The notes below the pieces were generated by a model. That model was not told the DNA's origin, ran no database searches, and worked only from the letters and a program-made list of their open reading frames with translations. 42,920 nt of DNA from Mucilaginibacter sp. (GTDB lineage Bacteria > Bacteroidota > Bacteroidia > Sphingobacteriales > Sphingobacteriaceae). Both the position numbers and the translations under genes were made by a program. Each line of letters begins with the position of its first letter. The stretch's first letter is position 1. Shown piece after piece: positions 16,205-24,020 of this stretch. The stretch spans positions 1 through 42,920 of the forward strand of contig NZ_JAQBOC010000040.1 of assembly GCF_028288225.1 (NCBI RefSeq). The letters run 5' to 3'.

Positions 16205-17416
16205 ATGAATATCCCGATTTACCTTGATAACAATGCTACAACACCTATGGACCCGAGGGTGCTGGAAGCTATGTTGCCTTACTTTACTACAAAGTTTGGT
16301 AACGCTGCCAGCCGTAACCATCCATTTGGCTGGGTAGCCGAAGAAGGTGTTGACTATGCACGAGAGCAGGTGGCTAAATTAATTGGCGCCAGCGAAAAAG
16401 AGATCATCTTTACTTCAGGTGCAACAGAATCAGACAACCTGGCTATAAAAGGTGTGTTTGAAATGTATAAAGAAAAAGGTAACCATATTATTACTACCGT
16501 TACCGAACATAAGGCTGTGCTTGACGCGTGTAAACATGTTGAAAAACTTGGCGGTAAGGTTACTTATCTTCCTGTTGGACCAGACGGACTTCTTGACCTT
16601 GCCGTATTAGAAGCTGCAATGACCAACGAAACCATCTTAGTTTCGGTAATGTATGGCAATAATGAGATCGGTGTTATACAACCTATAAAAGAAATATCAG
16701 CAATTGCCCATAAATATGGCGCGTTGTTTATGACAGATGCTGTACAGGCTGTTGGTAAAATACCTGTTGATGTTATTGCTGATGGTATTGACCTGCTGGC
16801 ATTATCGGCACATAAAATATACGGACCTAAAGGCGTAGGCGCATTATACGTTAGGCGTAAAGGGCCGCGTGTTAAAGTTACCGCACAAATGGACGGTGGC
16901 GGCCACGAACGGGGTATGCGTTCGGGCACATTAAACGTACCGGGCATTGTTGGTTTAGGTAAAGCCTGCGAACTTTGCGGACAGGAAATGGAGAGCGAAG
17001 CCAAACGTTTATCAGCTTTACGCGATAAATTACAAGCATCATTAACCCAACTGGAAGAAAGCTATGTAAACGGAAACGTTGAGCATCGTTTACCACACGT
17101 TGCCAACATCAGCTTTAAATATGTTGAAGGTGAAGGTTTGATGATGGCGATGAAGGACCTGGCCGTATCATCAGGATCTGCTTGTACTTCGGCATCGTTA
17201 GAGCCATCGTACGTATTAAAAAGTTTAGGCTTATCTGATGATTTGGCACACTCTTCGATACGTTTTGGTTTAGGCAGGTTTACTACCGAAGAGGAAGTTG
17301 ATTACGCGATTGAAGTAACCAAAACAGCGGTTACTAACTTACGTAACATGTCGCCGCTTTGGGAAATGTTTAAAGAAGGAATAGACCTCGACTCGATTGA
17401 GTGGGCAGAACACTAA
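16205..17416 (+). CDS. iscS: Cysteine desulfurase IscS
   Basis: PLP enzyme that takes sulfur from cysteine and passes it to IscU. The 403-residue protein shows [18 protein letters not shown] at the start, His102 in TVTEHKAV over the PLP ring, the PLP lysine Lys204 in [10 protein letters not shown], and the persulfide Cys327 in [17 protein letters not shown] on the mobile loop. The length and residue positions are close to E. coli IscS (404 residues). It is first of iscS-iscU-iscA, followed by a 120-base spacer with the tandem ATATGCAG repeat. Confidence 0.96.
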   Translation: MNIPIYLDNNATTPMDPRVLEAMLPYFTTKFGNAASRNHPFGWVAEEGVDYAREQVAKLIGASEKEIIFTSGATESDNLAIKGVFEMYKEKGNHIITTVTEHKAVLDACKHVEKLGGKVTYLPVGPDGLLDLAVLEAAMTNETILVSVMYGNNEIGVIQPIKEISAIAHKYGALFMTDAVQAVGKIPVDVIADGIDLLALSAHKIYGPKGVGALYVRRKGPRVKVTAQMDGGGHERGMRSGTLNVPGIVGLGKACELCGQEMESEAKRLSALRDKLQASLTQLEESYVNGNVEHRLPHVANISFKYVEGEGLMMAMKDLAVSSGSACTSASLEPSYVLKSLGLSDDLAHSSIRFGLGRFTTEEEVDYAIEVTKTAVTNLRNMSPLWEMFKEGIDLDSIEWAEH

Positions 17417-17536
17417 AATGTGCAAATGCTCGGATATGCAGATATGCAGATGCCTGGCATTTTTAAATATAAAATTTACAGAGCTTAGAGTTAAATAACT
17501 CAACACTCAGAACATAATACTTAAAACTATAAGAAA

Positions 17537-17950
17537 ATGGCATATTCAGATAAAGTAATTGATCATTACACTAACCCGCGCAACGTTGGTACTTTAGACA
17601 AAAGCAGTCATAAGGTAGGTACCGGCTTAGTTGGTGCGCCAGAGTGCGGCGACGTTATGCGCCTGCAAATTGAAGTTGGCGATGATAACATCATCACCGA
17701 TGCTAAATTTAAAACTTTTGGATGCGGCTCGGCTATAGCGTCATCATCTTTAGCTACAGAATGGCTAAAAGGTAAAACTATTGACGATGCAATGAAAATT
17801 GACAACATGGATATTGTTGAAGAATTAGCATTGCCCCCGGTAAAAATTCACTGCTCTGTTTTAGCAGAAGATGCTATTAAAGCAGCAATTAACGACTTCC
17901 GCATTAAAAACGGCATGGAAGCAATTGAAAGCGAAAAAGTACATCACTAA
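17537..17950 (+). CDS. iscU: Iron-sulfur cluster scaffold IscU
   Basis: 137-residue scaffold on which 2Fe-2S clusters are assembled. Ligands Cys37, Asp39, Cys63 and Cys106 are in APECGDVM, FGCGSAIASSS and KIHCSVLAED, the same positions as recalled for E. coli IscU. The chaperone-recognition motif LPPVK is kept (99-103), which implies that HscA/HscB or a DnaK system acts on it, although no hscA or hscB lies here. It follows iscS and is followed by a repeat-rich spacer and iscA. Confidence 0.96.
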   Translation: MAYSDKVIDHYTNPRNVGTLDKSSHKVGTGLVGAPECGDVMRLQIEVGDDNIITDAKFKTFGCGSAIASSSLATEWLKGKTIDDAMKIDNMDIVEELALPPVKIHCSVLAEDAIKAAINDFRIKNGMEAIESEKVHH

Positions 17951-18038
17951 GACGAGTCTTAAGTCTTGAGTAGTAAGTCCAAAGTCTTTTTGAGAGGCTT
18001 GGACTTCAGACTAAAGACTTAGAACTAAAGACTAAACA
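17951..18038. repeat. AAGTCTT/AGACTT-rich spacer with hairpin
   Basis: The spacer between iscU and iscA is built from short units such as AAGTCTT, AAGTCC, AGACTAAAGACTT and AAAGACTAAA. AAGTCCAA (17975-17982) and TTGGACTT (17999-18006) form an 8-bp stem. Similar 'agtcttaagtct' spacers are known to me from Sphingobacteriaceae genomes. The hairpin may tune iscA expression within the cluster. Confidence 0.7.
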
Positions 18039-18365
18039 ATGGTAACTGTAACCGATAAAGCGAAAAGCAAAATAGCCCACCTTATGCAGGATTCGGGGCT
18101 TGATGCCTCTTATTTTCTGCGTGTGAGTGTTCAGGGAGGCGGCTGCTCGGGATTATCATATAACCTCGACTTTGATAACGAAGAAAAAAAGGGCGACCAG
18201 TTTTTCGAGGACAAAGGCGTACGCATGGCTTTGGATATGAAGTCGTTCTTATACCTTGCCGGTACAGAGCTTGATTTTTCTGACGGGTTAAACGGCAAGG
18301 GCTTTAACTTTCATAACCCTAATGCAAGCCGCACCTGTGGTTGTGGCGAGAGTTTTTCGGTATAA
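18039..18365 (+). CDS. iscA: A-type iron-sulfur carrier (IscA/ErpA family)
   Basis: 108 residues. A-type proteins receive or donate iron or clusters during maturation of target enzymes. The three family cysteines are Cys36 (GGGCSGLSYNLDF), Cys100 and Cys102 (TCGCGESF). The start MVTVTDKAKSKIAHLM is typical. Whether it acts as IscA, ErpA or SufA cannot be decided from sequence; the place after iscS-iscU suggests IscA. Cluster-rich complex I (28672-42920) is an obvious client in this genome. A terminator follows 28 bases after the stop. Confidence 0.93.
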   Translation: MVTVTDKAKSKIAHLMQDSGLDASYFLRVSVQGGGCSGLSYNLDFDNEEKKGDQFFEDKGVRMALDMKSFLYLAGTELDFSDGLNGKGFNFHNPNASRTCGCGESFSV

Positions 18366-18393
18366 GGATTACATCGATTTTAACATGTGATTG

Positions 18394-18426
18394 CACCGAT
18401 TTTGTGAAAACAGGATCGGTGTTTTT
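18394..18426 (+). terminator. Terminator of the isc cluster
   Basis: CACCGATTTTGT and ACAGGATCGGTG form a stem of about 12 pairs with two G-U pairs and a small A-rich loop, followed by TTTTT at 18422-18426. Confidence 0.75.
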
Positions 18427-18440
18427 ATTTACAAAAAACG

Positions 18441-18474
18441 AATCGGTGAAATCATTTATCTAATCGGTGAAATC
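18441..18474 (+). repeat. Two direct copies of AATCGGTGAAATC
   Basis: Copies at 18441-18453 and 18462-18474, 21 bases apart, and a related CACCGAT in the terminator just before. This is spacer-repeat sequence rather than coding DNA. Confidence 0.7.
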
Positions 18475-18486
18475 TGAAATTATCAT

Positions 18487-18494
18487 TAGCTTTG
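18487..18494 (+). promoter_or_regulatory. Candidate -7 box of the acyl-CoA ligase gene, TAGCTTTG
   Basis: TAnnTTTG match 30 bases before the ATG at 18525. No TTG lies at the expected distance. Confidence 0.4.
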
Positions 18495-18524
18495 TTTGCT
18501 ATAATAAACCTGATTTATATATAA

Positions 18525-20438
18525 ATGAACCCAGCTACTGAGCGTCCGACCGTACCCAGCCTAATACGTTATTTAGTAAAAAACATTCACCCGGATACAC
18601 ATCCTTTTTTAAGCCATAAAGTGGGTGATGTTTGGGAGGATATAACCTACAGGCAGGCTTTAGAAAAGATAGACGCCATATCTGCATGGTTTATAAATAT
18701 TGGTATAATAAAAGGCGATCGCCTTGCCCTGATTATTGAAAACGGCCCTGATTATATTTACTATGACCAGGCCCTGCAGCAAATTGGCGCGGTTAACACT
18801 TCCATCTACCCTACCCTTACAGAAACGGAAATAGAATATATTTTAAACGATTCGGACGCTAAAACCATTATTTGCGGTAATCCATTTTTGTTTAGAAAAG
18901 TATTGAAGATTGCCAACAATTGTCCTGAATTGGAGCGCATAATCCCTGCATTTGATGATTACGAAAAATACCTGGAGAAGCAGCATTTAGACGCCGGGGT
19001 AATAGGTTTTAATGAAGTAATTACACTTGGGCTTACATTGGTTGATGAGCATCGTACGGCTATAAACATTGCCCGCGAAGCTATTTTACCGTCTGATCTT
19101 TCCTGCTTGATCTATACATCAGGCACTACAGGTACGCCAAAAGGCGTAATGCTAACGCACCATAATTTGGTAGAAAACGTAAAAGTGAGCCTGATCCAGA
19201 TACCTGTTATTGAAAAAACAGATATCTTTTTATCATTTTTACCGCTATCGCATGTATTTGAACGTACGGCTACTTATCACGTATGCTTGTACTCGGGGGC
19301 TAAAATAGCATTTGCACAAAGCCTGGAACTACTGGCTAAAAACATGAGCGAAGTAAGGCCAAGTGTAATGAATTGTGTGCCCCGATTACTGGAGCGCATA
19401 CATGATCGCGCCATGAAAAACGGCACCGGAGCGGGTGGCATAAAATCAAAAATATTTTTGTGGGCCCTGCATATTGGCCGCAAGTACCGCATAGCTAATG
19501 AAGACGGCAAAAAATCCGGCTTCATCCTAAATAATCAGCATAAACTTGCCGAAAAGCTGGTGTTCAGCAAAATAAAGGAACGTACCGGTGGCAGGTTAAA
19601 AATTATGCTGTCAGGCGGTGGCGCGCTGCCTAAAAACATTGGTGAGTTTTTTGGCGACCTGGGTATAAAGGTACTGGAAGGTTTTGGTTTAACAGAAACT
19701 TCGCCGGTTATGGCTGTTACCGAGTTTCACCGTCAAATATTTGGAACGGTGGGCCGAATTGTGCCGGGCATTGAGGTGGCTATACAAAATGTGGATACCA
19801 AGCATATTTATACCATTCAAACGCACGAATCATTTAGGGAAAACTTTGAATCGGAAGAAGGCGAGATCATTGTACGCGGGCATTGTGTAATGAAAGGTTA
19901 TTTAAATAAACCCGAAGAAACTGCTGCCACCATTGACAAAGACAACTGGCTGCATACCGGCGACATAGGCCGCTTTTACAAAGGCAACCTGCAAATTACC
20001 GACAGATTAAAAAATATGCTGGTAAATGCTTATGGGAAAAACATATATCCAACCCCGGTAGAAAATACCTATTTAAAAAGTCCAAAAATTGAAGGCGTAT
20101 TTTTGTTGGGCGATAAGCGTGAATTTATTACCGCGTTCATCATTCCTGCCAAAGAAGCTTTACAGGAACAATTTGGATTAGACGACGCCTATTTTGAAAA
20201 CCCTGATCCATTTATTGAGGATAAAGAGATCAAGGCATGGCTAAACCAGGATATTAAAAGACTATCCCATGAACTGGCCAAATTCGAGCGTATTAAAAAC
20301 TTCAAGATAAAACGCAAACCTTTCAGCATGGAAGAAGGCGAGATAACCCCTACTATGAAAGCCAAACGTAAGGTGATTGAAAAGAAATATGCAGATGCGA
20401 TAGAGGAATTGTATACCGGGGGAGCGGAGGCTGATTAG
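18525..20438 (+). CDS. Long-chain acyl-CoA ligase (AMP-forming)
   Basis: 637-residue adenylate-forming enzyme that activates fatty acids with ATP and joins them to CoA, for degradation or lipid synthesis. The AMP-binding loop YTSGTTGTPKG is at 197-207. Further motifs are FLPLSHVFERTATYH, the acyl-site MLSGGGALPKNIGEFF, GFGLTETSPV, and LHTGDIGRF with DRLKNMLVNAYGKNIYP near the C-terminal domain. The size fits the FadD15/FACL type of long-chain ligases. The chain length accepted is not visible. It is a single gene closed by a hairpin at 20445-20477 shared with the convergent HAD gene. Confidence 0.9.
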   Translation: MNPATERPTVPSLIRYLVKNIHPDTHPFLSHKVGDVWEDITYRQALEKIDAISAWFINIGIIKGDRLALIIENGPDYIYYDQALQQIGAVNTSIYPTLTETEIEYILNDSDAKTIICGNPFLFRKVLKIANNCPELERIIPAFDDYEKYLEKQHLDAGVIGFNEVITLGLTLVDEHRTAINIAREAILPSDLSCLIYTSGTTGTPKGVMLTHHNLVENVKVSLIQIPVIEKTDIFLSFLPLSHVFERTATYHVCLYSGAKIAFAQSLELLAKNMSEVRPSVMNCVPRLLERIHDRAMKNGTGAGGIKSKIFLWALHIGRKYRIANEDGKKSGFILNNQHKLAEKLVFSKIKERTGGRLKIMLSGGGALPKNIGEFFGDLGIKVLEGFGLTETSPVMAVTEFHRQIFGTVGRIVPGIEVAIQNVDTKHIYTIQTHESFRENFESEEGEIIVRGHCVMKGYLNKPEETAATIDKDNWLHTGDIGRFYKGNLQITDRLKNMLVNAYGKNIYPTPVENTYLKSPKIEGVFLLGDKREFITAFIIPAKEALQEQFGLDDAYFENPDPFIEDKEIKAWLNQDIKRLSHELAKFERIKNFKIKRKPFSMEEGEITPTMKAKRKVIEKKYADAIEELYTGGAEAD

Positions 20439-20444
20439 ACTTGC

Positions 20445-20477
20445 AGATTTGACAACTTTTAAAAAGTTGTCAAATCT
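20445..20477. terminator. Bidirectional hairpin terminator
   Basis: AGATTTGACAACTTTT (20445-20460) is followed at once by its complement AAAAGTTGTCAAATCT with one extra A, giving a stem of about 16 pairs with almost no loop. It sits between two convergent genes. The phrase recurs as a spacer palindrome in related genomes, so it may also be a dispersed repeat. Confidence 0.8.
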
Positions 20478-20484
20478 AAAACGG

Positions 20485-21168
20485 TTACACAAACCCCAAT
20501 ATATCCTTAATACTTTCAACGCTTTTAAACATGCCGCTATCAATGCTGTGTTCAATTTCTTCGTGCGCCCAGGTGATGTGGTAAGGTACGTGTATAGCGA
20601 AACCGCCAACATTTAGTACAGGTAATACATCGCTTTTAAGCGAATTGCCTATCATTAACAATTCGCTTGGTTGTATATCCAAATGTTTAATAAGCTTTAA
20701 ATAGTTTGCATCATCCTTTTCGGACATGATCTCTACATGATGAAAGTAATTGTTCAGGTTTGATTTGCGCAGTTTGCGTTCCTGGTCAAGCAGATCGCCT
20801 TTGGTGGCTACCACTAAGCGGTATCTTCCTTTTAGCGCGTGTAAAACATCCTCAACACCATCCAGCAGTTCAATAGGCTGGTTAAGCATTTGTTTGCCCA
20901 GGTCAATTATTTGTCCAATGGTTTTAGCGCTTATCATGTTATTGGTTACGTTCATGGCCGTTTCTATCATTGATAGTACAAAGCCTTTTATTCCATAACC
21001 ATATAAACCTAAATTCCCAATTTCAATTTTAAGCAGCTCACGCTCCAGTTCGTGGCGGGGCAGGTATTCTTCCAGTAAAGTGCAAAATGCTTCTTCTGAC
21101 GCTCTAAAGTAGGGCTCATTAACCCAAAGCGTATCATCCGCGTCAAAAGCAATTACTTTAATATTCAT
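20485..21168 (-). CDS. HAD-family hydrolase
   Basis: 227-residue haloacid dehalogenase-type phosphatase. Motif I is FDADDTLW (nucleophile Asp9, acid Asp11), motif II is VVATKGD, the motif III lysine is in the SEKDDANYLKLI region, and motif IV is MIGNSLKSDVLP. A helical cap lies between motifs I and II (about 18-95). The substrate is not visible; the type resembles Bacteroidota HAD proteins annotated only as hydrolases. It converges with the acyl-CoA ligase gene. Upstream lies the pseudogene region. Confidence 0.85.
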   Translation of the reverse strand: MNIKVIAFDADDTLWVNEPYFRASEEAFCTLLEEYLPRHELERELLKIEIGNLGLYGYGIKGFVLSMIETAMNVTNNMISAKTIGQIIDLGKQMLNQPIELLDGVEDVLHALKGRYRLVVATKGDLLDQERKLRKSNLNNYFHHVEIMSEKDDANYLKLIKHLDIQPSELLMIGNSLKSDVLPVLNVGGFAIHVPYHITWAHEEIEHSIDSGMFKSVESIKDILGFV

Positions 21169-21275
21169 AATGTAAAGGTATCAAACAGACGTCCTATCTC
21201 AAAAGCAATTTAAGCCATTGTTTTGAACACATAATTTATGGGCGTCCGCACGGTATTCCCGCCTGTCTATTTCGG

Positions 21276-21541
21276 TCAATATTCCTGTACATATGCTTGC
21301 GAATTAGTTTTATCTTTTTCCTGAAGATCAGCCTTTAAGTTGCTTAAATACTTCTGTTGGGCTCTTTCCAATTCAGTTTGAATGAAACCATAGCGACTTA
21401 TTTTTATATTTTCCCGCCATACTGCTTTGAATCCTTTTTCCAACTCCCCAGGTTTTGCAGTAACAGAAATATTATAGGTGTCTAAACCACAAATAAACCC
21501 TCGACAGCTGCGCCGGCATTGATATACGCCACATCTTGCTG
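21276..21541 (-). pseudogene. Fragment of an M16 zinc peptidase
   Basis: Conceptual translation on the minus strand, joining two frames, gives [19 protein letters not shown] and, after a frameshift, [20 protein letters not shown], then ...GFIQTELERAQQKYL... and KDKTNSQAYVQEY before a stop. This is the middle domain of the M16 (insulinase/processing-peptidase) family. The family pattern GF-x2-TELERA and DKT-x-S-x2-Y-x-EY is clear. The N-terminal HxxEH catalytic domain and the C-terminus are absent. The frame break lies at an AAA run (21484-21486 on the plus strand). It abuts the monooxygenase fragment without a gap. Confidence 0.8.
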
Positions 21542-22041
21542 ACGGGGTAAACGGGCAGATTGTTTAATGCGGGCCGGAACCTTCCCGACCAATTCACGAA
21601 TTCGTTTTGACGGATTTTTAGTAAAAGCTCCAGCTTTTCCACGAAAAGCCGGTCATAATCTTTCAGGTCAAAGCCAAAAAGCGGGTAGGCCTCTGTCGCC
21701 GAGCCGCGGCCTACGACCATTTCGGCCCGCTCTTTAGAAATCAGGTCCAGGGTCGCAAAAACTTTGAAATACCCTGACCGGGTCAGCGGCGCTCAATACG
21801 GTGACCGCGCTGGTTAAGCGGATACGCTTGGTACGTGCCACTGCGGCGGGCAGGATCACCGCAGGCGCTGAATCTAAAACTCTTTCCGGTGATGCTCACC
21901 TATGCCGAACACATCCAGTCCGGCCTGGTCCGCCAGTTCGATCCTTTCCAGTAGCTGCGCCATAGCATCCACACTGCTGAGGGGGCTGCTGTCTCCCGGA
22001 AAGGGCATGACCGAAGCAAAGCTGTCAATTCCGATTTCCAT
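21542..22041 (-). pseudogene. Truncated, frameshifted luciferase-like (LLM) monooxygenase
   Basis: Starting at the ATG at 22041, which overlaps the doxX-like stop by one base, three frames in series give [30 protein letters not shown], then (frameshift at the A run 21876-21879) [20 protein letters not shown], then (frameshift at the A run 21757-21761) [20 protein letters not shown] and [20 protein letters not shown] to [11 protein letters not shown]. These are the first half of a flavin-dependent LLM-class oxidoreductase. The C-terminal half is replaced by the M16 fragment. Its original partner was probably the DoxX-like gene just upstream. Confidence 0.85.
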
Positions 22042-22421
22042 TATTGCCCATCCGTTATTCCCATGATCCTTTTACTCAGTTCCTGGAAACGAATTGTCGC
22101 CGTGATCCACACCAGGCATTCCAGGATAACCGCTGGCAGTGCCGGCTGCTGGTGTTGCCAATGTGTGGCGATGGCGCCGCCCAGGTAAGCGGCAAGCAAT
22201 AAAGTACCTAAAATACCGGTACGAGGAACAATGAACAACACGGTAGAGAGTACTTCAATCAAACCGATGAGCTGATAAGTGCTGGCTGAAAAGCCAACGG
22301 CCGCTGCTAATTTTAAAGCAACCGGGCTACCGGTTAATTTTAGGACGGCGCTGAGGATCATCGCCAGGGCGATCAACCCGGTCAAGATCCATCCGGTGAT
22401 TTTTCGTGTTTTTGGTGACAT
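22041..22421 (-). CDS. DoxX-like membrane protein
   Basis: 126 residues with four membrane helices: about 9-26, 48-66, 70-86 and 95-112. It matches the DoxX-like pattern (GLIALAMILSAVLKLTG, then YQLIGLIEVLSTVLFIVPRT and LGTLLLAAYLGGAIATH). Such proteins often accompany redox or detoxification enzymes; the reaction is not established. Here it is translationally coupled (TAATG overlap) to the decayed LLM oxidoreductase and divergent from an HxlR regulator, a common arrangement for regulator-target pairs. Its function may be lost with its partner, but the frame is intact. Confidence 0.82.
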   Translation of the reverse strand: MSPKTRKITGWILTGLIALAMILSAVLKLTGSPVALKLAAAVGFSASTYQLIGLIEVLSTVLFIVPRTGILGTLLLAAYLGGAIATHWQHQQPALPAVILECLVWITATIRFQELSKRIMGITDGQ

Positions 22422-22470
22422 CGTATTTTAAATGATTTAACTACGTCAAAAGTATTGGTTAATGGTGTAC

Positions 22471-22508
22471 TTTTGTAACGGATTACCAAAAGGATACCGG
22501 TTACAAAA
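22471..22508. promoter_or_regulatory. Candidate HxlR operator
   Basis: TTTTGTAAC (22471-22479) and GTTACAAAA (22500-22508) are perfect inverted copies 20 bases apart. Between them TTACCAAAAG gives a further half-site resembling the inverse of CTTTTGTAA. The block lies in the 99-base gap between the divergent doxX-like and hxlR-type genes, just before the latter's start. This is where an HxlR dimer would bind to control both. Confidence 0.6.
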
Positions 22509-22520
22509 AGAATACCATCT

Positions 22521-22904
22521 ATGAATAATGAACATAAAGAGTGTAATAAAGCCCATTTGGCCATGCAGGACACCCTGATGGTCGTAGGCGGCAAATGGAA
22601 ACTGGTGCTGCTTTCCATACTGATCACGGGCGGAAAAAAACGGTTCAGGGAACTGTCGCGGGAAGCCGGCATTTCGCCCCGGATCCTGTCTAAGGAATTA
22701 CAGGAACTGGAGATGAATGAACTGGTAAGCCGGACGGTATGCAATACCCGCCCGGTTACGGTCGAATATGCCGTAACCCCTTACAGTGAAACGCTTTTAG
22801 AGGTCATCACCGCGATGAACAAATGGGACAGGCAGCACCGGGGGCATATTACCGGGCGAAGCAGGGTTGAGCGAACTCCTGATGAGTTAACTGTATTTAA
22901 ATAG
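22521..22904 (+). CDS. HxlR-family winged-helix regulator
   Basis: 127 residues. HxlR proteins are MarR-like dimers that often sense electrophiles or aldehydes and act on divergent neighbours. Typical blocks are TLMVVGGKWKLVLLSILITG, RFRELSREAGISPRILSKEL and the wing NTRPVTVEYAVTPYSETLLE. A conserved N-terminal Cys (Cys8) may be the sensing residue. It is divergent from doxX/LLM and precedes a Crp-like gene by 17 bases. A likely target site is at 22471-22508. Confidence 0.92.
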   Translation: MNNEHKECNKAHLAMQDTLMVVGGKWKLVLLSILITGGKKRFRELSREAGISPRILSKELQELEMNELVSRTVCNTRPVTVEYAVTPYSETLLEVITAMNKWDRQHRGHITGRSRVERTPDELTVFK

Positions 22905-22921
22905 ATCTGTTTTGGAAACGT

Positions 22922-23437
22922 ATGACAAATTTCAGTGACGATCATTTTTTGCAGGTCATTCCTATTGATGCTAAAACCCAGCTCATAAAGGAAGGAGAAA
23001 TCGCTCAAAAATTGTTCTTTATTAAAAAAGGATGCTTAAGAGTATGGTTCAATAACAATGGCATAGAGGTAACCACCCAGTTCTTTTTTGAAGGGGAAGC
23101 GGCCACTTCCTTAGAAAGTTTTTTGAATAAGGAAGCGAGCCTGTTTACCATTGAGGCGCTGGAGCCTTGCGAGATAGCTATATTGAATAAAAGTGATTAT
23201 GATACATTAATGGCCAATGATCCCGCTTTTGCGGATTGGTTTTACCAAACAGCTCTGCAAAAGTTATTGCTGCATACCAAAAGGCTGTTATCATTCATCA
23301 AAAACAAGCCGATGGAAAGATATCAGGAATTGATCAGCCAGCAGCCGGAACTATTTCAACGTGTGCCGCAACGGTATACAGCCTCTTACCTGGGTATAAC
23401 GCCTATTTCCTTAAGCCGCATCCGGAACCGGAAGTAA
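22922..23437 (+). CDS. Crp/Fnr-type regulator
   Basis: 171 residues: an N-terminal cyclic-nucleotide-binding-like beta barrel (about 10-110; KEGEIAQKLFFIKKGCLRVW, then TTQFFFEGEAATSLESFL) and a short C-terminal HTH (about 145-171; YTASYLGITPISLSRIRNRK). The phosphate-cassette residues for cAMP are not conserved, as is usual for this abundant Bacteroidota subgroup. The length is slightly short (about 190 is typical), but the recognition helix is complete. It is probably in one operon with hxlR; the ligand is unknown. Confidence 0.88.
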   Translation: MTNFSDDHFLQVIPIDAKTQLIKEGEIAQKLFFIKKGCLRVWFNNNGIEVTTQFFFEGEAATSLESFLNKEASLFTIEALEPCEIAILNKSDYDTLMANDPAFADWFYQTALQKLLLHTKRLLSFIKNKPMERYQELISQQPELFQRVPQRYTASYLGITPISLSRIRNRK

Positions 23438-23504
23438 TTAATTAACAATTGTTATCGTTAAACACCTGGTTAAACCGGAACTTAGCACTAATAAAAACAT
23501 ACAA

Positions 23505-23897
23505 ATGAAACTTCCTGTATTTCTTACCATTTCCGCTGTTGGCTCCTTTGCATTTGGTGCGATGATGTTTTTTTTGCCCGCTTTTGCAGGCCGATTGTTA
23601 GGTATTGCTTATACGCCGCAAACTGGTTCGCTGCTGCAGGGAATGGGTGGATTAATCATTGGTTTTGGTGCTGTTAATTTCTTTGTTCGTAATTTTAATG
23701 ATGCCAATATACTCCGTGTTATTTTGCTCACTAATATCATTACAAATACGCTGGGGTTGCTGGCGGATGTTTTTGGTGTCGTTAATGGCGCTTTACTAGC
23801 CAATAAAATGGCTCCTGTTGAAGTCACACACCTTTTTATTGGTATTGGCTCGTTGATTTATTTATTAAGAATAAAACGCAATGGCCCGTTAAGTTAG
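23505..23897 (+). CDS. Small membrane protein, unknown
   Basis: 130 residues with four hydrophobic helices: about 5-28, 42-61, 69-90 and 104-122. A GSLLQGMGGLIIGFGAVNFF segment with small residues could pack tightly in the membrane. No signal-peptidase site or catalytic residues are visible. It follows the Crp-like gene by 67 bases and may be one of its targets. Similar four-helix proteins are found next to regulators in Bacteroidota, but I know no function. The 123 bases after it hold no recognised feature. Confidence 0.65.
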   Translation: MKLPVFLTISAVGSFAFGAMMFFLPAFAGRLLGIAYTPQTGSLLQGMGGLIIGFGAVNFFVRNFNDANILRVILLTNIITNTLGLLADVFGVVNGALLANKMAPVEVTHLFIGIGSLIYLLRIKRNGPLS

Positions 23898-24020
23898 CAT
23901 CACCCATAATAATTATAATTCAAAAGTGCCCCAATAATCCCGTCCTGTTCCATTTCGGGCAATCCTTACAAGTGCCTTTGTTGTATGCAGCTAAATCGGC
24001 TTAAATGCCAGCTTTATCGG

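Noticed and set aside
21470..21720. Intact 82-residue gene within the LLM remnant
   Set aside because: Its sequence is the middle of an LLM monooxygenase continuing from upstream frames, and its last 20 codons are out-of-frame peptidase sequence; it is part of a pseudogene.
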